Assembly (NCBI RefSeq): GCF_937859915.1
Contig: NZ_CALMAW010000017.1
Coordinates: forward strand, 1-33,137
Direction: 5' to 3'
DNA length: 33,137 nucleotides
From: an uncultured Sphingomonas sp.
GTDB taxonomy: Bacteria; Pseudomonadota; Alphaproteobacteria; Sphingomonadales; Sphingomonadaceae
Positions 18,789 to 26,326 of the stretch are shown in pieces. How positions within the stretch are numbered: position 1 is the first letter of the stretch; every line of letters begins with the position of its first letter. The notes under the pieces are model-generated. The model was not told the DNA's origin. It did no database searches and saw nothing but the letters and a program-made list of their open reading frames with translations. The position numbers and the translations under genes were made by a program.

Positions 18789-18932
18789 CCGTTCGTCCCG
18801 AGCGCAGTCGAGGGACATGCGCCACACGCCAAAAGCCGTTCGAACTGAGCCCAGTCGAAGTGCAGCCACCGTCGGCGCGTGGCCCCTTCGGCTACGCTCC
18901 GGACAGGCTTCGACTGCGCTCAGCCCGAACGG
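18789..18932. repeat. Repeat family B, copy 4, between the DUF2849 gene and cysI
   Basis: CCGTTCG occurs at 18789 and 18836, with a mirrored CGAACGG end at 18926-18932, so this is a compound of at least three half-elements. It separates DUF2849 from cysI within the cys cluster. I see no other gene in 18779-18946. Confidence 0.75.
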
Positions 18933-18946
18933 GCGTCGGTGGCGCG

Positions 18947-19243
18947 TCATATCACCCAGCTCCCCGCGCCGGCGCTCGCGGGCTTGATGCCGAGATCGTC
19001 GCCGACCGTCGGCCCGCGGGCGCGGATGCGGTCCTTGATGTGCGCGGGGCGGGGCCCGTCGGGGCTCGGCTCGGCGTCGATCACATAGGGGACGTTGACG
19101 CGGAGCGCCGCCTCCTCGCGCGCGATCAACCCGGTGCCGGCATCGCCGACGTCGACCGCCGCCTCGATATGGCGCGACCAGCCCTCGCCGTCCCACCAGA
19201 CGACATCGCCCGTTGCCAGGTCGCTGCCCGTCGCGATCTTCAT
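18947..19243 (-). CDS. DUF2849 domain protein in the cys cluster
   Basis: This 98-residue protein starts MKIATGSDLATGDVVWWDGE and fits DUF2849, a small alphaproteobacterial family found between cobA/cysG and cysI. It has no signal peptide, cysteine or membrane segment. The sequence ALRVNVPYVIDAEPSPDGPR and GPTVGDDLGIKPAS is family-typical. Its function is unknown; the fixed context suggests an accessory role in sulfite or siroheme metabolism. It starts 10 bases after the cobA stop and is therefore cotranscribed with it. Confidence 0.85.
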   Translation of the reverse strand: MKIATGSDLATGDVVWWDGEGWSRHIEAAVDVGDAGTGLIAREEAALRVNVPYVIDAEPSPDGPRPAHIKDRIRARGPTVGDDLGIKPASAGAGSWVI

Positions 19244-19253
19244 AGTCCAAACC

Positions 19254-20042
19254 TCACGACATTGCCTCGGCCTGCTGCGCGAAAGCCTTCAGCCGGTTCT
19301 CGGCGTCCGACAGCAAGACGACCTCGCCCGCGACGATGATCGCCGGGCTGCCGATCTTCTCGCGCGCGACCATGTCGCCAAGATCGGCGAGCAGCGTCCG
19401 CACCGCGCGGTGGCCCGGCAACGTGCCCTTTTCGAGCACCGCCACCGGCAGGCCGGGATCGACGCCGTCGGCCATCAGCTTGTCGGCGATCGCGGCGGCA
19501 TTGGCGACGCCCATATAGATCACCAGCGTGCGGCTCTTGCCGGCGAGGCCCGACCAGTCCTGCTCGGACAGGCCCTTGCATTGCCCGGCGACGAAGCTGA
19601 CCGCGCTCGACCAATCGCGATGCGTCAGCGGCAGCATCGCCTCCGCCGCGCAGCCCAGCGCCGCCGACACGCCGGGGACGACATCGACCGGAAGCCCCGC
19701 CGCGCGCACCGCCTCGACCTCCTCGCCGCCGCGTCCGAACACGAACGGGTCGCCGCCCTTGAGGCGCACGACGATCGAGCCGGCGCGGACGTGCGCGATG
19801 ATCAGCGCGTTGATCGCATCCTGCGGCAGCGTGTGGCGCGCGCGCTGCTTGGCGACCGAGATGCGCTGCGCATGCGGCGGCGCATAATCGAGCACGCGCG
19901 GGTCGATCAGCCCGTCATGGACGACGACGTCGGCCTCGCGCAGCGCGGCGACCGCGCGCACGGTCAGCAGATCGGGATCGCCGGGGCCGGCGCCGACGAG
20001 GACGACGCGTCCGCGCGCATGGGGATCGAGCAAGCTTGCCAT
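19254..20042 (-). CDS. cobA: Uroporphyrinogen-III C-methyltransferase
   Basis: This 262-residue SAM-dependent methyltransferase makes precorrin-2 from uroporphyrinogen III, the first step to siroheme and cobalamin (EC 2.1.1.107). Motifs are VVLVGAGPGDPDLLTVRA at the N-terminus, VVRLKGGDPFVFGRGGEE in the middle and PGVSAALGCAAE, all typical of SUMT. It lacks the N-terminal dehydrogenase/ferrochelatase module of CysG, so siroheme completion needs another gene outside the window. Its place at the head of the cys cluster points to siroheme supply for CysI. Two in-frame ATGs (20042 and 20072) are possible; neither has a strong ribosome site, and I chose the shorter form by family length. Confidence 0.92.
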   Translation of the reverse strand: MASLLDPHARGRVVLVGAGPGDPDLLTVRAVAALREADVVVHDGLIDPRVLDYAPPHAQRISVAKQRARHTLPQDAINALIIAHVRAGSIVVRLKGGDPFVFGRGGEEVEAVRAAGLPVDVVPGVSAALGCAAEAMLPLTHRDWSSAVSFVAGQCKGLSEQDWSGLAGKSRTLVIYMGVANAAAIADKLMADGVDPGLPVAVLEKGTLPGHRAVRTLLADLGDMVAREKIGSPAIIVAGEVVLLSDAENRLKAFAQQAEAMS

Positions 20043-20134
20043 GGCGCAGAGATGGACCACGACGCGCTGCATCGCAACCGACGCTATCTTGGGCCGGGGG
20101 TAGCGGAACTTGGGGCGGGGGGTCCGGATACCCC

Positions 20135-20212
20135 GCTCCCCGGCGAAAGCCGGGGCCCAGCAGCTCCAATCGCAGCGCTTGCGGCTCAGGGCCCCGGCGT
20201 CCGCCGGGGAAC
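20135..20212. repeat. Repeat family A, copy 4 (78 bp, shortened)
   Basis: It has the family ends (CCCCGGCGAAAGCCGGGG and the mirrored CGCCGGGGAAC) but is about 20 bases shorter in the centre. Its right part overlaps the 3' end of the metallo-beta-lactamase-fold gene and supplies that gene's last codons and stop. Confidence 0.85.
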
Positions 20213-21262
20213 TGTCGGTACCTTCGTCGCCGGTACTACCCATTGCGCGCCCGCCTCGGTCGTCCGGAAGCGGTCAGGTGCGATGTGCCGCGCAGCGAGC
20301 GCCTCGCGCAGCAAGGTCGGCGGCAGGTCGATCGGCTCGTCGGTCAGCTCGAACGTGCCCCAATGGACGCCGAGCGCCCAGCCGGCGTGCAATTGTTCGA
20401 AGGCGTCCACCGCCTGGGCCGGGCCGATATGGTTGCCGGTGACCACGCCGTTCTTGTGGATTGCGCCGATCGGCAGGATCGCGAAGCGCACCGGACCGTG
20501 GGCGGCGGCCTCTGTCGCCCACCGCATGTCGCCCGGCCCGGTGTCGCCGGCGTAATAGAGGTCGCCGCCGGGCAAAGTGACGGTGAACGCGGTCCACAGC
20601 GTACGGTCCTTGTCGGTCTCGCTGCGCGCGCTCCAATGGTGCGCGCGGTCGAGGATGACGTCGATGCCCGGGCGGACATGCACGACGCCGCCCCAGTCGC
20701 GCGCCTGGCTCGCGATGCCAAGATCGGCGAGGCGGACGTCGTTGCCCAAGCCGGTGACGATCAGCGGCCGGTCGTGCCGCCACAGCCATCTGAGCGCGTG
20801 GCGGTCCATATGGTCATAATGGTCGTGGCTGAGCAGGATCAGATCGATGTGCGGCAGGTCGGCGAGCCGGACCCCCGGCTGGCGGACGCGCTGGACGCCG
20901 GCCCACTTCACCGGCGAGGCGCGCTGGGCCCACACCGGGTCGGTCAGGATGTTGAGCCCCTCGGTCTGCACCAGCACGGTGGCGTGGCCGATCCAGGTGA
21001 CCAGCATCGCCTGCCCCTCGACGCGGGCGGGCGGCGTGCTCGGCGTGACCGGCACCGATGTGGGCCATTTGTGGCGTTCGTGCGCGGCGCGGCGGAGATA
21101 TTGCCAGAAGCCCTCGCGTTGCGCGCCGCCGGTGCCCTGCTCGCCGTCGGGATTGTGAAAGTGGGTGCCGTCGAAATGGTCCGAGCGCGGCCCGTGATAG
21201 AAATCGGTGCGGCCGCATGCCGCGAGCAGCAGCGCGGCGACGAGGACCCAGCCCCGGTTCAC
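20186..21262 (-). CDS. MBL-fold hydrolase lipoprotein (NAPE-PLD/UlaG-like)
   Basis: The protein has 358 residues from a GTG at 21262. The first 16 residues form a lipoprotein signal with lipobox LLAAC (Cys16), so the enzyme should be anchored to a membrane on the periplasmic side. The metallo-beta-lactamase core shows TWIGHATVLVQTEG, the metal site HDHYDH (His146, His148, Asp150, His151), LYYAGDTGPG and later LGVHWGTFELTDEP, the pattern of the NAPE-phospholipase D-like branch. Its substrate is unknown; a phospholipid or phosphoester is plausible. The GTG overlaps the astD stop (GTGA). The last seven residues, PRRTPGP, and the stop lie in repeat family A copy 4, so the original C-terminus was probably different. 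Confidence 0.88.
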   Translation of the reverse strand: MNRGWVLVAALLLAACGRTDFYHGPRSDHFDGTHFHNPDGEQGTGGAQREGFWQYLRRAAHERHKWPTSVPVTPSTPPARVEGQAMLVTWIGHATVLVQTEGLNILTDPVWAQRASPVKWAGVQRVRQPGVRLADLPHIDLILLSHDHYDHMDRHALRWLWRHDRPLIVTGLGNDVRLADLGIASQARDWGGVVHVRPGIDVILDRAHHWSARSETDKDRTLWTAFTVTLPGGDLYYAGDTGPGDMRWATEAAAHGPVRFAILPIGAIHKNGVVTGNHIGPAQAVDAFEQLHAGWALGVHWGTFELTDEPIDLPPTLLREALAARHIAPDRFRTTEAGAQWVVPATKVPTVPRRTPGP

Positions 21263-22662
21263 GAATCCCGCAGGCCGATCCCGATCGCAGCGCGCGCCTG
21301 CTCGGCCTCGCTCGAGGCGACGGGATAGGCGCAATAGTCGGCGGCATAATAGGCGCTGGGCCGATGGTTGCCGCTCAGGCCGACGCCGCCGAAAGGCGCG
21401 CTCGACGAGGCGCCGTTGGTCGGCTTGTTCCAATTGACGATGCCGGCGCGGATATTGGCCCAGAAGCGATCGTAGAGCGCGGGCTGCTCGCAGATCAGCG
21501 AGGCGGAGAGGCCGTAGCGCGTGGCATTGGCCTCGGCGATCGCGGCGTCGAAATCGGGAACGCGGATCACCTGCAGCACCGGGCCGAACAATTCCTCGTC
21601 GGCGCGGCCGTCGATGCCGGTGACGTCGATCAGCCCGGGGGTGAGGAAGGGCCGGTCGGGATCGAGCCGCTGGAGATGGCTGATCGCGCGGCCGCCGCGC
21701 ATGATCAGATCGAGCCAGCCCTCCTGCAGCCGATCGGCGGCGTCGTTGTCGATCACCGGGCCCATGAAGGGCGCGGGCGTCGCATGCGGGTCGCCCACGA
21801 TGATCCGGCCGATCAGCCGGGCGATCTCGGCGAGCAGCGGCTCGTGCGCGCCGTCGCGGACGATCAGCCGGCGCGCGGCGGTGCAGCGCTGGCCGGCGGT
21901 GGTGAAGGCGGACTGGACGCAGAGGATCGCGGCATCGGAGACGGTCGGCGAATCCCACACCACGATCGGGTTGTTGCCGCCCATCTCGAGCGCCAGGATC
22001 TTGTTGGGCGTATCGGCGAACTGGCGGTGAAGCGCGAGCCCGGCGCGGCCCGAGCCGGTGAACAACAGCCCGTCGATCCCCGCGTGCCGGCTGAGCGCCT
22101 TGCCGGTGTCGACGCCGCCGATCAGCAGCCGCAGGCACCCTTCGGGCACGCCGCTGTCGTGGAAACATTCGACCAGGAAGCGGCCGACCGCGGGCGTCTT
22201 CTCGGACGGCTTGAACACCACCGCATTGCCGGCGATCAGCGCGGGGACGATGTGGCCATTGGGCAAATGCGCGGGGAAGTTGAACGGACCCAGCACTGCG
22301 AGCACGCCGTGCGGCTTGTGGCGCAGCGCGGTGCGGCTGTTCATCTGCCCGTCGAGCTTGCGCGTCGCGCTGCGCTCGAGATAGCTCGACACCGAGATAT
22401 CGACCTTGGCGACCACCGCCTCGACCTCGGTGCGGGCCTCCCACAGCGGCTTGCCGGTCTCGCGCGCGATCAGGTCGGCGAAAGCCTCCGCCCGCGCCCG
22501 CACCGTATTGGCGACACGGCGCAGCGTCTCGATGCGGAAAGTCAGCGGGCGGGCCGCCCATTCGGCCCAGGCGCCGCGGGCGAGCGCGATCTCGGCGTCG
22601 ACATCGCCCTCGGGGGCTTCCCAGATCACGGCGCCGGTGGCCGGCTCGGTAGACATCAGCAT
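21259..22662 (-). CDS. astD: Succinylglutamate-semialdehyde dehydrogenase
   Basis: This 467-residue NAD-dependent aldehyde dehydrogenase carries out step four of the arginine succinyltransferase (AST) pathway (EC 1.2.1.71). Motifs are GVLAVLGPFNFPAHLPNGHI (119-138), FTGSGRAG (201-208), ALEMGGNNP with Glu226, and TTAGQRCTAARR with the catalytic Cys260. NFPAHLPNGHIVPALIAGN and NWNKPTNGASS are the stretches that separate AstD from other aldehyde dehydrogenases. No other ast gene is in the window; the next gene encodes an unrelated lipoprotein. The ATG at 22662 lies about 12 bases after AGAGGA; a second ATG two codons later is possible. Confidence 0.93.
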   Translation of the reverse strand: MLMSTEPATGAVIWEAPEGDVDAEIALARGAWAEWAARPLTFRIETLRRVANTVRARAEAFADLIARETGKPLWEARTEVEAVVAKVDISVSSYLERSATRKLDGQMNSRTALRHKPHGVLAVLGPFNFPAHLPNGHIVPALIAGNAVVFKPSEKTPAVGRFLVECFHDSGVPEGCLRLLIGGVDTGKALSRHAGIDGLLFTGSGRAGLALHRQFADTPNKILALEMGGNNPIVVWDSPTVSDAAILCVQSAFTTAGQRCTAARRLIVRDGAHEPLLAEIARLIGRIIVGDPHATPAPFMGPVIDNDAADRLQEGWLDLIMRGGRAISHLQRLDPDRPFLTPGLIDVTGIDGRADEELFGPVLQVIRVPDFDAAIAEANATRYGLSASLICEQPALYDRFWANIRAGIVNWNKPTNGASSSAPFGGVGLSGNHRPSAYYAADYCAYPVASSEAEQARAAIGIGLRDS

Positions 22663-22687
22663 TACAGGCGCCCGTCCTCTCGGGATT

Positions 22688-22717
22688 TTATCAGCATCGT
22701 TTTGGGTGACCGGTCAA
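22688..22717 (-). promoter_or_regulatory. Possible promoter for astD
   Basis: On the minus strand, TTGACC (22712-22717) and TGATAA (22688-22693) are 18 bases apart. The -35 box overlaps the selO stop codon. It would produce a leader of roughly 20 bases before the astD start. It is a resemblance to a sigma-70 site only. Confidence 0.3.
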
Positions 22718-24081
22718 GCGTCGAGAAGCGCGGCGCCCATCCGCCGGATCGCCAGGACTTTGGCGTCGAGCAGCGACCAGTCGTCGGCGCCCGCGATCGG
22801 CGCCCAGATCGCCTCGACCTCCTCGATGTGCATCGAACAGGGCGCGGCGTCCGACCAATAGGGGTGGTCGAGCCGCGCGGCCGGCGCATAGTCGGCCACC
22901 GCCGCCACGAACGGCGCGAACATCGGCGCGCCGTAGGCGGGCTCGTCGCGGCGGAGCGCGCCGCCGCGCCAGTCGAAGAAGAAGCGGTCGATGTCGATCT
23001 CGGCTTCGCCCAGTGCGCGCGTCATCGCGTCGGCCAGCGCGACGTCCTCCGCCTCGCCGCGTCGCCGCACGCCGAGCCGCGCCAGCAGCCTGGCGGTCAG
23101 CGCCGCCTCGTAGCGCGCGGCGAAGGTATCGAGTATCGGCGCCAGCGCCTCGACGGGCGCGAGCGCGGTCAGCGCCATCGCAAGCTGCGCGACGTCCCAA
23201 TGGATCGCCTGCGCCTGCCGCCCGAAGGCGTACAGCCCCTGCTGGTCGAAATAGGCGGCGGTGAAGCCCGCCTCCCAGCGCGGGGTGAAGCGCCACGGGC
23301 CATAGTCGAAGCTCTCGCCGGTGACGTTGATATTGTCGCTGTTGAGCACGCCGTGGACGAAGCCCGCCGCCATATAGGAGGCGGCGAGGTCCGCGGTGCG
23401 CGCGACGACATGCGCGTAGAGCTGGAGCGCGGGCGCGTCGCCCGGCGTCTCGCCATAAAGCTCGGTCAGGCAGTAGCGGACCAGCGCGTCGAGCGCCGCC
23501 TCGTCCTTGAGATAGGCGAGCCGCTGGAAGCTGCCGATGCGGATATGGCCGTGGCTCAGCCGCACCATCACCGCCGAGCGCGTCGGCGAGGGTTCGTCGC
23601 CGCGGTGGAGATGCTCGCCGGTCTCGATCAGCGAGAAGGTCCGCGACGTGTCGACGCCGAGCGCCTCGAGCATTTCGGTCGCGAGTATCTCGCGGACGCC
23701 GCCCTTGAGCGTGAGGCGGCCGTCGCCGGACCGGCTCCACGGCGTCGTCCCCGATCCCTTGGTGCCGAGGTCCATCAGCCGGCCCTGCGCGTCGCGCATC
23801 TGCGCGAACAAGAAGCCGCGGCCGTCGCCGAGATCGGGATTATAGTGGCGGAACTGGTGGCCGTGATAGCGCAGCGCCAGCGGCTGCGGCAGCGAGCCCT
23901 CGAACGGCTGGAAGCGCCCGAAGCGGGCGATCCAGTCGGCGTCGGACAGCGTCGCGAGCCCGACCTCGGCCGCCGCGCGGTCGTTGCGGAAGCGCAGGAT
24001 GGTGTCGGGAAAATCGGCGGCGGCGACCGGATCGAAGGCGTTGTCGAGGGCGAGGATGCGCGCTTGCGGGGAGAAGTCCAT
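22714..24081 (-). CDS. selO: Protein adenylyltransferase SelO (YdiU family)
   Basis: The protein has 455 residues from the ATG at 24081 (MDFSPQARILALDNAFD). SelO proteins have a kinase-like fold but transfer AMP to protein Ser/Thr/Tyr, a redox-linked stress function. Visible motifs are YHGHQFRHYNPDLGDGRG (72-89), LGTKGSGTTPWSRSGDGRLT (105-124, nucleotide-binding), GVREILATEM (128-137), and the active site HGVLNSDNINVTGESFDYGP (243-262) with the metal-binding Asn and Asp. It is a little shorter than E. coli YdiU (478) and lacks the C-terminal Cys/Sec-containing tail, ending at MGAALLDA. It is transcribed away from the hydrolase gene, with 37 bases between starts, and toward astD. Confidence 0.93.
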   Translation of the reverse strand: MDFSPQARILALDNAFDPVAAADFPDTILRFRNDRAAAEVGLATLSDADWIARFGRFQPFEGSLPQPLALRYHGHQFRHYNPDLGDGRGFLFAQMRDAQGRLMDLGTKGSGTTPWSRSGDGRLTLKGGVREILATEMLEALGVDTSRTFSLIETGEHLHRGDEPSPTRSAVMVRLSHGHIRIGSFQRLAYLKDEAALDALVRYCLTELYGETPGDAPALQLYAHVVARTADLAASYMAAGFVHGVLNSDNINVTGESFDYGPWRFTPRWEAGFTAAYFDQQGLYAFGRQAQAIHWDVAQLAMALTALAPVEALAPILDTFAARYEAALTARLLARLGVRRRGEAEDVALADAMTRALGEAEIDIDRFFFDWRGGALRRDEPAYGAPMFAPFVAAVADYAPAARLDHPYWSDAAPCSMHIEEVEAIWAPIAGADDWSLLDAKVLAIRRMGAALLDA

Positions 24082-24118
24082 GCCGCGATATGGGGCGCGC
24101 CTGCCCCGGGAGACAAGC

Positions 24119-25015
24119 ATGACCGCTCAACGACACGATCATGCACCGCTTTACGCCGATGGCTGGTGGACCGCGATCGACGGTCTCAGGCTCCATTATC
24201 GCGACTATCCGGGCGGCGAACCGGGTCAGCCGCCGATCCTGTGCATCCCGGGGCTGACCCGCAACGCGCGCGATTTCGCCGAGGTCGCGGAGCGGTTGTC
24301 GCCGGCGTGGCGGGTGATCTGCGTCGATCTGCGCGGACGAGGCGAGAGCCCCCCGGCGGCCGATCCCGCGAGCTATGCGCCGCCCTCCTATGCGCTCGAC
24401 ATCGGCGCGCTGTTCGTCGCGCTCAAGATCGACAAGGCGGTGCTGTTCGGCACCTCGCTCGGCGGGTTGATCGCAATGCTGCTGGCGCTGACCACGCCCG
24501 AGCGGCTGGCGGGCGTGCTGCTTAACGACGTCGGGCCGGTGCTCGATCCGGCGGGCCTGTCGCGGATCCGCTCCTATGTCGGGCGCAGCGCGAGCTGGCC
24601 GACATGGCTGCACGCCGCCCGCGCGCTGGCCGACGCGCAGAAGGCGGTGTTCCCGCGCTATGCGATCGGCGACTGGCTGGCGATGGCGAAGCGCGTCTGC
24701 CGGCTGACCTCGGCGGGGCGCGTCGTGTTCGATTACGACATGCGGATCGCCGAACCCTTCCGCGAGGTGCCGACCGAGGCCCCGCCTGCGGATCTGTGGC
24801 CGGCGTTCGAAGCGCTCGCCGGCCGGCCGGTCGCGGTGACGCGCGGCGCGCTCAGCGACCTGCTGTCGGCGGCGACCGCGCAGGAGATGACGCGACGTGT
24901 CCCCGATCTCGATCTGGTCACCGTGCCGCATGTCGGCCACGCGCCGGCGCTCGACGAGCCCGAGGCGATCGCGGCGATCGATACGCTGCTGCAGCGGGTC
25001 AGGGTAGGGCGGTAG
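24119..25015 (+). CDS. Alpha/beta fold hydrolase
   Basis: The protein has 298 residues. The oxyanion motif is ILCIPGLTRNARDF, the nucleophile elbow GTSLGGL with Ser113, the strand-6 acid region lies near VTRGALSDLLS, and the catalytic His is in VPHVGHAPALDEPE. VICVDLRGRGESPPAADP matches the general family. It should be a cytoplasmic esterase, lipase or lactonase-like enzyme; the substrate cannot be told. The start at 24119 follows CGGGAG. It diverges from selO over only 37 bases, so their promoters must overlap coding sequence. Confidence 0.9.
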   Translation: MTAQRHDHAPLYADGWWTAIDGLRLHYRDYPGGEPGQPPILCIPGLTRNARDFAEVAERLSPAWRVICVDLRGRGESPPAADPASYAPPSYALDIGALFVALKIDKAVLFGTSLGGLIAMLLALTTPERLAGVLLNDVGPVLDPAGLSRIRSYVGRSASWPTWLHAARALADAQKAVFPRYAIGDWLAMAKRVCRLTSAGRVVFDYDMRIAEPFREVPTEAPPADLWPAFEALAGRPVAVTRGALSDLLSAATAQEMTRRVPDLDLVTVPHVGHAPALDEPEAIAAIDTLLQRVRVGR

Positions 25016-25094
25016 CGTAAGCCCGCTCCCACAAGCGCGAGAGGGCGAATGGCATCCACCAGTCGTTCACTCTCTCCGTGCGATACTCGCGCTC

Positions 25095-26249
25095 ATGCCC
25101 GTCCGCATTCTCCATCTCCATTCGACCTTCGCGCTCGGCGGCAAGGAAGCGCGTGCGGTGCGACTGATGAACGCGTTCGGCGCAGCGGCCGAGCATGTCG
25201 TGCTGAGCGCGGTGCCGGGCGCGCTCGGCGCACGCGATGCGATCGATTCGGACGTAGCCACGACCTTTCCGTGCGACGGCGCGGCGCCCTCGCTGATCGG
25301 CAAGCCGGGGCCCAGGCGCTATTGGCGGATGGCGCGCTATATGGCGGGGTTCGATCTCGTGCTCAGCTATAATTGGGGCGCGATGGACGGGGTCGCGGCG
25401 CGGCGTCTCTACGGAGACGTGATGCGCCTGCCGCCGCTGGTCCATCATGAGGATGGCTTCAACGCCGACGAGCTCGTCTTCCAGAAGACCGCACGCGTGC
25501 GTTTCCGGCAGCTGATGCTGGGCGCGGCGCAGCGGCTGGTCGTCCCCTCGGCCAAGCTCGAGACGATCGCGCGCGAGGTCTGGAGGCAGCCGGCGCGCCG
25601 CGTGCGGCGGATCGCCAACGGCATCGCGCTCGAGCATTATGATCGCTCGCCCGAGCCGCGCGCGATCCCCGGCTTCCACCGCGCGCCCGGCGACATCGTC
25701 GTCGGCACGATGGCCGGCCTGCGCGGCGTCAAGAATCTGCCGCGGCTGGTGCGCGCCTTCGCGCGATCGGGCAACGTTGGTCGGCTGGTGATCGTCGGCG
25801 ACGGCCCCGAGCGCGATGCGATCGTCACCGCCGCGCGCGTCGAGGGTGTCGCCGACCGGCTGCTGCTGCCCGGCTTCCTGGCCAATGCAGCGCGCTATGT
25901 CGGTCATTTCGACCTGTTCGCGCTGTCGTCGGACAGCGAGCAATTCCCGATCGCGATGATCGAGGCGATGGCGGCGGGGCTGCCGATCGTCGCGACCGAC
26001 GTCGGCGACGTCGCGACGATGGTCGCGCCGATCAACCGCCGCTTCATCGTTCCGATCGACGACGAGGACGCGCTCGCGACAGCGCTCGGTCAGCTGATCG
26101 CGAGCCGGGACCTGCGCCACCGGCTCGGCGCCGCCAACCGCGCGGTCGCGCGCGACCGCTACGGCGAGGACACGATGATCAGTGCCTATCGCGACCTGTA
26201 TGAAGGCGCGATGCGGCGTCCCGGGGCGCTTGGACCAACGTCGGATTGA
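25095..26249 (+). CDS. Group 4 (GT-B) glycosyltransferase
   Basis: The protein has 384 residues, without membrane segments. The N-terminal Rossmann domain starts RILHLHSTFALGGKEARAVR, where the GGKE loop is typical of GT4 acceptor domains. The C-terminal donor domain has VVGTMAGLRGVKNLPRLVRA, LVIVGDGPERDAI, and the nucleotide-sugar E-x7-E motif in SDSEQFPIAMIEAMAAGLPI. It should transfer a sugar from a nucleotide donor to a glycolipid or exopolysaccharide at the membrane's cytoplasmic face; the exact sugar is unknown. No other glycan-assembly genes adjoin it. A 15-base stretch at 25302-25316 matches the core of repeat family A. Confidence 0.9.
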   Translation: MPVRILHLHSTFALGGKEARAVRLMNAFGAAAEHVVLSAVPGALGARDAIDSDVATTFPCDGAAPSLIGKPGPRRYWRMARYMAGFDLVLSYNWGAMDGVAARRLYGDVMRLPPLVHHEDGFNADELVFQKTARVRFRQLMLGAAQRLVVPSAKLETIAREVWRQPARRVRRIANGIALEHYDRSPEPRAIPGFHRAPGDIVVGTMAGLRGVKNLPRLVRAFARSGNVGRLVIVGDGPERDAIVTAARVEGVADRLLLPGFLANAARYVGHFDLFALSSDSEQFPIAMIEAMAAGLPIVATDVGDVATMVAPINRRFIVPIDDEDALATALGQLIASRDLRHRLGAANRAVARDRYGEDTMISAYRDLYEGAMRRPGALGPTSD

Positions 26250-26326
26250 CCCCGAGCAATATTCGGAAGCCTTGCGCATCGGCACCTGCTATGCACAGGG
26301 TCAGGTCCAAGTCCGGGCGGAGGAAG

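Noticed and set aside
20186..22561. 791-codon frame apparently fusing a dehydrogenase-region protein to the MBL hydrolase
   Set aside because: The first half is the wrong frame of astD. The real MBL gene starts at the GTG 21262 with a lipoprotein signal.
21058..24525. 1155-codon plus-strand frame opposite astD and selO
   Set aside because: No recognisable domain; both minus-strand genes have intact catalytic motifs.
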